Shown: positions 59,229 through 64,000 of the stretch, piece after piece
Position numbering within the stretch: position 1 is the stretch's first letter
Layout: every line of letters begins with the position of its first letter
Source of the DNA: PMG-095 sp049324695
GTDB taxonomy: Bacteria; Myxococcota_A; Polyangia; Polyangiales; Polyangiaceae
DNA length: 64,000 nucleotides
NCBI GenBank assembly: GCA_049324695.1
Contig: JBMOMJ010000029.1
Location: 75,594 to 139,593 of the forward strand
Direction of reading: 5' to 3'
Made by a program: the position numbers and the translations under genes
Notes under the pieces: generated by a model
What the model was told of the DNA's origin: nothing
The model's input: only the letters and a program-made list of their open reading frames with translations
The model's database searches: none

Positions 59229-60413
59229 CTACGACATCGAGAGCTCCAGGAACCCGTCTGGCAGCAAACTCGTGGCCAGCATGACTTCGTTGATGTCGCG
59301 GTGCTCCGTCCAACTCGCTGCCTGGTGCTGCCCCGAATCGGCCCAGAATGCCACGATGCTCTCGCCGAGTGGAACGAATCGCTCAGCTGTGCTGAGCAGG
59401 CTTCGCTTTACTCCTTTAAGGTAGCGAAGCCCCGCGAGCCCAATCGCTAGACCTAGCTCCCGAAAAGCCAAACGTTGCCAGCCCGGTCGCACCAACGGCT
59501 CGCGCGCGGCATAGGAGCGCAGGCCCGCTACCGCCTCGGCGAGAACGCGATCGGCCAACTCCGAAACGTCGAACTCGCTCGGCGCAGGCGTTGACGCTTC
59601 TCGTGCCACCGCCGGCGCGAGTTGTGCGAGGCGCGCACAGTCCATCAAGAGCCCGCCGATCCCCAACGGATCCGGAGTCGCCCAGCTGCTCTCCTCGAGC
59701 ATCGCAAAGAGATCGCGCGATTCGCGCTCGAGCGTGAGTCCATTCGACACGTCCCCGAAGCTCGGCAGCTTCTGAGCCGTCGCGCGGAGCTCGGCAAACG
59801 TCGTAAACCCGTCCAATGGATCGTGCGCTCCCATCGCCGGCACGAGCGGACGCGAAAGATCGACGCTCATCTTCCAAACGATGCCGCGCCGGGAACCAAC
59901 CCCACGGCTCGCGCCGAACCCCCGAAGCGCCGCCGCCGCCAGCTCGCGCGCCCAGAAATTGTAACGTGCTTCGCGCTGAGCACGCGCGAACTGGTCGAGA
60001 GCGTGCATCCACTTCGTCAAATAGTGAAAGTATTGACCATCGCGCTCCCACTCCAGATCTTCGTCGAACACCTCATGCACGCCACGCTCTGGCATCGGCT
60101 TCCCAATACGTAGACCGCCGCGAGTTGGATGCCGCTCTCCTTCGACCTCGTCGAGCCCGCTAATCCAACCCGAGCGCGCTTCTCCCGATCGAAAACGCCC
60201 CAGCGTGTGGTGGACACCGTCGACGAGTTCTCGGGCCAACTCCACCTGACGCGAATCGCGAGTGGCTCCCGCCAGCGCCAAGAAATTGCAGACAGCAAAA
60301 GCGTCCGTCCAGAGGTACCGTTTCTGAGGTCCGCGCGAACCGACGCCCGTACGCTCCGCGAAGTTCCGCATCAATGCCGACGCCTGCTCGACCCGGGGCG
60401 CGATGTTTGCCAT
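59229..60413 (-). CDS. uncharacterised helical protein
   Basis: A protein of about 394 residues from the ATG at 60413 (start uncertain; the frame continues to 60560). No signal peptide. It contains RYLWTDAFAVCNFLAL, ELVDGVHHTLGRFR and GQYFHYLTKWMHALDQFARA. These recurrent helical segments with Trp/His/Asp suggest an alpha/alpha-toroid fold like six-hairpin glycosidases. Function is not recognised; the fold idea is weak inference. Confidence 0.65.
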   Translation of the reverse strand: MANIAPRVEQASALMRNFAERTGVGSRGPQKRYLWTDAFAVCNFLALAGATRDSRQVELARELVDGVHHTLGRFRSGEARSGWISGLDEVEGERHPTRGGLRIGKPMPERGVHEVFDEDLEWERDGQYFHYLTKWMHALDQFARAQREARYNFWARELAAAALRGFGASRGVGSRRGIVWKMSVDLSRPLVPAMGAHDPLDGFTTFAELRATAQKLPSFGDVSNGLTLERESRDLFAMLEESSWATPDPLGIGGLLMDCARLAQLAPAVAREASTPAPSEFDVSELADRVLAEAVAGLRSYAAREPLVRPGWQRLAFRELGLAIGLAGLRYLKGVKRSLLSTAERFVPLGESIVAFWADSGQHQAASWTEHRDINEVMLATSLLPDGFLELSMS

Positions 60414-60641
60414 GACGAAACCACGGCGTTGCATACACCATGCCGGAACCGTATCTTCGCGCGCGTCGAATGCTCTTCCCGGTTCTCGACGGCGCGAGTC
60501 GCGTCGTCCGCCAAGTCCAGTTGTTTGCGAATTAAACGGAGGTCTTCTTCGGGGCAGCAATCACGCCGTGCCGAAGTCGACCCTGAAGCGAGCTGAGGCA
60601 GCTCGTTGCAGCTTCACCGCGAGTCGCACTCAAACGCGCGA

Positions 60642-61118
60642 CTAAAACTGGAGGCCAAGGCGCGCTCCCAGATTCGTGGGCGTGGGCGAAACAGCAAGAG
60701 AGATGGTGCGCGCAGGGTTCTTGACGTAGACGTCGCGAGGCGACGCCATGCCGTAGACCAAGAGCGGAATGCCAGTTGCAAACATTGCGATGCCCACGAC
60801 CATCATCATCTCGGGTCCGCCACCCCTAGAATCCTCTACGCCAGGCGGGCCGGAGCTTGCTTCAGCGCGAGCATCGAGGCCGCCCGCAAACAGGGCCGCC
60901 CCCGCCCCGGCTACGACGAGACCAGCGATGACGAGGCCGGTCCGCGCTCGCTGTTCGCGATGGTAGCCCTCGGGGGGTTCTCCCGTTCTGGTTGCTGGGA
61001 GCACCTCCGGAGGTTTCGGTGGTTTCAGAACGCCCCCGCGCAGCGGTTCTCGAGCCGTAGCGCTCGCAGACAGCGTTAGCACGCCCGTGAAAACTAAGAT
61101 AGAGAGCCTTCCCATCAT
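60642..61118 (-). CDS. small secreted/membrane protein
   Basis: A 158-residue protein from the tandem ATGs at 61118/61115. Signal peptide (LSILVFTGVLTLSASATA), a Pro-rich spacer, two hydrophobic segments (about 65-85 and 100-122) and a short C-terminal end with SLAVSPTPTNLGARLGLQF, resembling the last strand of an outer-membrane protein. No family recognised. Confidence 0.55.
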   Translation of the reverse strand: MMGRLSILVFTGVLTLSASATAREPLRGGVLKPPKPPEVLPATRTGEPPEGYHREQRARTGLVIAGLVVAGAGAALFAGGLDARAEASSGPPGVEDSRGGGPEMMMVVGIAMFATGIPLLVYGMASPRDVYVKNPARTISLAVSPTPTNLGARLGLQF

Positions 61119-61600
61119 TGTCGACAAGCCTAGCACTGCCTTCAGAATGCGTCTCACAGGAATAGCTATCTCCGAAGCGGAGGCGCGTCTGGCAATCAGA
61201 AAAATACGTCGGGCATCGGTGCAGGCCGCGTGATTACTCCCAATTTCCAATCAAGCGTTGTTACGAAGTAACTCACGGGCACTTCGGGCGGTCACTACAG
61301 ATCTCGAATCGAGAGCGACTTTGGTTTTCGCCTCGCCTAAACAATATGCGACGCGAGCCCAGTCTCGCACTGCCTTCGGGACGGCAGCACCTGCCAAGCC
61401 TCTGCTGGGGCGACGTTCCGCACGGCGACCGCGGTCCCAGCAGCATCAGCGACGGATCCTCTACATCCTCGGGCTCGACCGCAAGATCTACACTTACGGC
61501 CTGCCCGAGAACTAATGTGAGTACTGGCGGTCTGTGCTTCTGTGGCACGCGCCGTCGCCGCGCTCGACCGCGAGCACGCCTCGAATCGTAAGGAACGGTT
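61119..61600. other. intergenic region without recognised gene
   Basis: A 482-base stretch between two minus-strand genes. Short frames on both strands have no family resemblance. One plus-strand frame (61258-61515) ends ILYILGLDRKIYTYGLPEN and could be a decayed gene end, but support is weak. It should hold the promoter of the gene at 60642-61118. Confidence 0.4.
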
Positions 61601-62485
61601 CTAGATTTCGGAGTAGGCGCGCGAGATGACGCGACGGGCAACTGACTGGACGCCGGTGTGTTCGTAGTGGTTGGTCATCAAGTCCAAGCTTGCGGCGATA
61701 ACATCGAGTTTGTTGTCTGAGAACGACATGAACTGGCCGAGCTTATCGAGCAGGCTTGCTTGCTCGATACCTTTGGTTTTAGCTAAGTTCGTCAGCTGGT
61801 CGCCGGTGGCCTGGAGGGTGTTGCGAATTACCTCTTTCTGACCCTGGAGGCCATTGCCGGGCAGGTACTTGGCGACGGAACTGAAGAGTCTGCTATCCGT
61901 CAGCGACGCGCCGGAAATGGCCGACGTCATTTTTTCAACGAAGTTTGGCCCGAGCGGCAGGACGCAGTCGATAGCCACAAAGGCGGCGATGCGAATCAAA
62001 TCGTCTTTGGCGTAGCCAGCGAGGGACTTGGCGAATTCAGCGACGCTCTCGCCGGGAATGCCGTTGACGAAAGCAAAGGAGGCGAGCTCGCAGGCCAACT
62101 TGATGCCCGCGTCGAGCGCTTGCGCGGTTTCGGGCTGTGGCGTGATGCTCTTCAAAAAACGAAGGTCGAATTTCTGGCCGATCAAGTTCACTGTGGACGC
62201 GGCGACAATCGCCTGGTCCAGGCTGTCGACGAGCTGAAAGCACCATACCGCTCGCTGATATGCGTGCGCGGGATCCGTATACAACACGATCGCTCGCTCA
62301 CCGATCTGCTGGATGAGGGCGTCGTCGCTCTCGCCGGTCTCGTCTTGGAGCAGCTCTTCGAAGCTCGTGATGTTCTTCCACTGGCCGGGCGCAACGAAGT
62401 CGAGGGCACGAAGTACTGCGCCGGTCACGCTCGTAGACGGTAGGTTGTTGACCAACTCATAAATCGGATCGTCACTGTCACTCAT
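61601..62485 (-). CDS. uncharacterised cytoplasmic protein, atypical composition
   Basis: A 294-residue mostly helical protein with GGAG seven bases before its ATG. No signal peptide, no recognised domain. It is richer in Lys, Asn, Ile, Phe and Gln than its neighbours, and its DNA is visibly less GC-rich, so it may be horizontally acquired. It is 29 bases downstream of the lipoprotein gene at 62515-63039 and shares its composition, suggesting a two-gene operon. Confidence 0.7.
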   Translation of the reverse strand: MSDSDDPIYELVNNLPSTSVTGAVLRALDFVAPGQWKNITSFEELLQDETGESDDALIQQIGERAIVLYTDPAHAYQRAVWCFQLVDSLDQAIVAASTVNLIGQKFDLRFLKSITPQPETAQALDAGIKLACELASFAFVNGIPGESVAEFAKSLAGYAKDDLIRIAAFVAIDCVLPLGPNFVEKMTSAISGASLTDSRLFSSVAKYLPGNGLQGQKEVIRNTLQATGDQLTNLAKTKGIEQASLLDKLGQFMSFSDNKLDVIAASLDLMTNHYEHTGVQSVARRVISRAYSEI

Positions 62486-62514
62486 AATGGCGCTCCAAAC
62501 TCTTGGGGACGGTG

Positions 62515-63039
62515 TTAGTTGACCGCTGGGTTGAACGAGCGAAGGCTGGTCAAGTCGAACTTCTGGAGTAACGAAGTGCGAGCCGCGTGGTCGAGCTGTT
62601 GCGACGAGACCTTGATTTGCCAGCGATTGGCGACCAATGCGGTCGTCTGGTTCTTGCCAACTGTCGTCATCGGAGCGTCGCCCAGCTTTTCGATCGCTCC
62701 TGCGAACTTCTTGCGTGCGTCCTCATTTTGAACGAGATCGCTGATCGAAAGGGTTGCGTCAGCGCCGTCCTTGCTGAACTTCGCTTGAACGAACCCGGGC
62801 TTTTCCTGATCGAAGGTACGCTTGAAGCCGTCAGTTTCATCGGCAGGGAAGAACTTGTTCAGCTGGTCGCCCGCGGCAGCCTTGGGATTCGTATCTGGCT
62901 TGGTCTCGACCTGCTTTTCAGCCGCTTGTTGGGCCGCTTCCCAACGCTGGTTTTCCTTGCTGCAACCGAGGTTCGCGACGAGAGCGAACCCGAAGCACGT
63001 CACCGCAAGCCAGTTGGACCAGTTGGACCATCGCATCAT
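62515..63039 (-). CDS. uncharacterised small lipoprotein
   Basis: A 174-residue protein with GAGAGGAG upstream of the ATG. Signal peptide ending FALVANLGCSKE. The mature part is charged, with a Lys/Glu/Asp-rich start, and contains GFKRTFDQEKPGFVQAKF and LSISDLVQNEDARKKF. No family recognised. First gene of the low-GC pair with 61601-62485. Confidence 0.7.
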   Translation of the reverse strand: MMRWSNWSNWLAVTCFGFALVANLGCSKENQRWEAAQQAAEKQVETKPDTNPKAAAGDQLNKFFPADETDGFKRTFDQEKPGFVQAKFSKDGADATLSISDLVQNEDARKKFAGAIEKLGDAPMTTVGKNQTTALVANRWQIKVSSQQLDHAARTSLLQKFDLTSLRSFNPAVN

Positions 63040-63205
63040 TGAAGGGCTCCTCTCACGTCTACTTTTGATTCACGAGAATGAACGTGTCGCTGCAGAGCCC
63101 TGTTGGAAGTTTCGTGCCGAGCGCAGTGCTCGCGATAAATCGCGGGTATTGCTGGGGGATGTCGGCTGTTACCTGCATCCACCTGTCGCTTCTTGCCTGC
63201 AGTGC

Positions 63206-63787
63206 TCAGCGAACTCGGGCTACCAAAAGGTCACCGCCAGCTCTGGCACGACGATCTCCCGGCTTCGTTCTCAGGTCAGCGCTGGCGCGATCCTCTCCGT
63301 ACTCGAAGGTCAGGTCGGCGTGCTTGAGTGTGATCACGTCGCCGGGGACCTCGAGCAACACCGAACCGCGCACGCGGTATCCGTTCTCGACCTCCTCGAG
63401 CCCCGTTCGATGCACGCGGAATACGATGGGAAAGCGACTCGTCGCATCCAAGACCAAGTTGACCAAGCCGTTCGGTTCCAGGCTGCCCGAGACCGGTACT
63501 GGGCGCGGCGCAGCGAGAGACGTGTCAGTGCTGGTGTCCGAGCCGGTGCAGTCATCCGCACGCTCACTGGTTGGCGTGCTCGGGAGCGGCGCGACATTAT
63601 CGGAACCGCGGGTGCCTGCCTCGCTTGCGGCTAGAGACGGCACAGCGCGCGCAGGTACACCATTGAATTGGGCCCCCAGCGTTGGCGGTGGCGCAGGTGC
63701 TGACTCGGACGTCCCGCCACCATGCCCACCACCCACGTGGTCTGAGGATTCGTCACATCTCGTAGAGCTCGGCCCCGTATCGTTCAA
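63206..63787 (-). CDS. possible YceI-like secreted protein, start unclear
   Basis: The open frame runs to the window end, but upstream of about 63800 it overlaps the real frame of another gene, so the start is probably TTG 63787 or GTG 63736. The C-terminal part PNGLVNLVLDATSRFPIVFRV, EEVENGYRVRGSVL and VITLKHADLTFEY resembles the second half of YceI-like lipocalin-type domains. The N-terminal half is Ser/Pro/Gly/Asp-rich and has no signal peptide, so a frameshift or truncation is possible. Confidence 0.4.
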   Translation of the reverse strand: MNDTGPSSTRCDESSDHVGGGHGGGTSESAPAPPPTLGAQFNGVPARAVPSLAASEAGTRGSDNVAPLPSTPTSERADDCTGSDTSTDTSLAAPRPVPVSGSLEPNGLVNLVLDATSRFPIVFRVHRTGLEEVENGYRVRGSVLLEVPGDVITLKHADLTFEYGEDRASADLRTKPGDRRARAGGDLLVARVR

Positions 63788-63803
63788 ATAGACGAGGCCG
63801 GTA

Positions 63804-64000
63804 CTAGGTCGTGAGCACCTGGAGCGCCGCGCGCAACATTGCCTCGCGAGTCGCGTTCGGAGCAATCGTCGTCGCGCAACGATCCAACGCCGTTCGGCAC
63901 TCGCGCTCCTTGAAGCCCATTCCGCGGAGCGCGGCGAATACTTGCGCATTTCGGTCCGCCACTCCAACCAGCAGCGCGCCGCCATACGGCGTTCCATCGG
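63804..64000 (-). CDS. C-terminal end of a protein with RuvA-C-terminal-like domain (5' end outside window)
   Basis: The last 64 residues are visible, starting DGTPYGGALLVGVADRNA. VFAALRGMGFKERECRTALD followed by REAMLRAALQVLTT and the stop matches the RuvA domain III helical pattern. In myxobacteria this domain also occurs at the end of HNH endonucleases. The gene begins beyond the window, so it cannot be decided whether this is RuvA itself or such an enzyme. Confidence 0.7.
   Translation of the reverse strand, partial: DGTPYGGALLVGVADRNAQVFAALRGMGFKERECRTALDRCATTIAPNATREAMLRAALQVLTT

Noticed and set aside
61258..61515. 85-residue plus frame ending in KIYTYGLPEN
   Set aside because: Possible remnant but too short and without start context or recognised family; not listed as a gene.
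63078..63791. 237-residue open frame on the plus strand
   Set aside because: Opposite to the YceI-like sequence, Ser/Pro/Arg-rich with no domain; probably a shadow frame.

Overview
The window looks like a chromosomal segment of a myxobacterium (Myxococcota, most likely a Polyangiales/Sorangiineae-type genome). The basis is high GC with a strong G/C third-position bias, several long Ser/Thr protein kinases (one fused to an AAA ATPase and TPR-like region), many lipoproteins with glycine/serine/asparagine linkers, PEGA and cysteine-repeat proteins, and a SUFU-domain protein. No rRNA, tRNA, CRISPR array, insertion sequence or phage gene was recognised. Family assignments are from motif reading only.

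Layout. 1-1.9 kb: the end of a GT2 glycosyltransferase, then a GT-C-like membrane protein on the opposite strand. 2.2-9.3 kb: cassette A, a trypsin-like lipoprotein protease, two propeller-like lipoproteins, a choice-of-anchor/DUF7305-like lipoprotein and a multi-repeat CarboxypepD_reg lipoprotein, the last four tightly packed. 9.3-12.5 kb: cytochrome-like lipoprotein, SUFU protein, sterol-desaturase-like hydroxylase and a small protein. 12.6-17 kb: a large AAA/TPR-like regulator divergent from a Sel1/LprI-like lipoprotein. 17.2-19.9 kb: cassette B, a second copy of the protease and propeller lipoprotein pair, flanked by decayed copies of the neighbouring hemL and LprI-like gene ends. 20.1-27.5 kb: hemL, glyA, kinase-AAA fusion and purU (tetrapyrrole and one-carbon metabolism). 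27.4-36 kb: a minus-strand run with a di-haem peroxidase-like protein, secreted lipoproteins, a glutaredoxin-like lipoprotein and an ABC-F ATPase.

36.1-44 kb: an envelope-glycan region with a SAM methyltransferase overlapping a GT2 glycosyltransferase, then two paralogous pairs, each a multi-spanning DUF2079 protein preceded by a single-pass discoidin-domain protein. 44.2-47.4 kb: AraC regulator with VOC protein, a small membrane protein and a regulatory-domain lipoprotein. 47.6-54.9 kb: a same-strand series of two membrane Ser/Thr kinases, a TPR/PEGA membrane protein, a 12-repeat Cys-rich lipoprotein and a Gly/Cys-rich lipoprotein, closed by two strong hairpins. 55-60.6 kb: DUF1579 protein, FAD monooxygenase, DUF2238 membrane protein, ECF sigma factor with a SnoaL-like tail, a glutathione S-transferase and an unrecognised protein. 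60.6-64 kb: small membrane proteins, a two-gene block with visibly different composition, and at the right edge the end of a protein with a RuvA-C-terminal-like domain.

The most distinctive features are the duplicated protease/propeller-lipoprotein cassette with gene relics at its borders, the duplicated DUF2079/discoidin pair, and the kinase/PEGA/Cys-repeat series. Each looks like a coherent but poorly characterised surface or signalling module.
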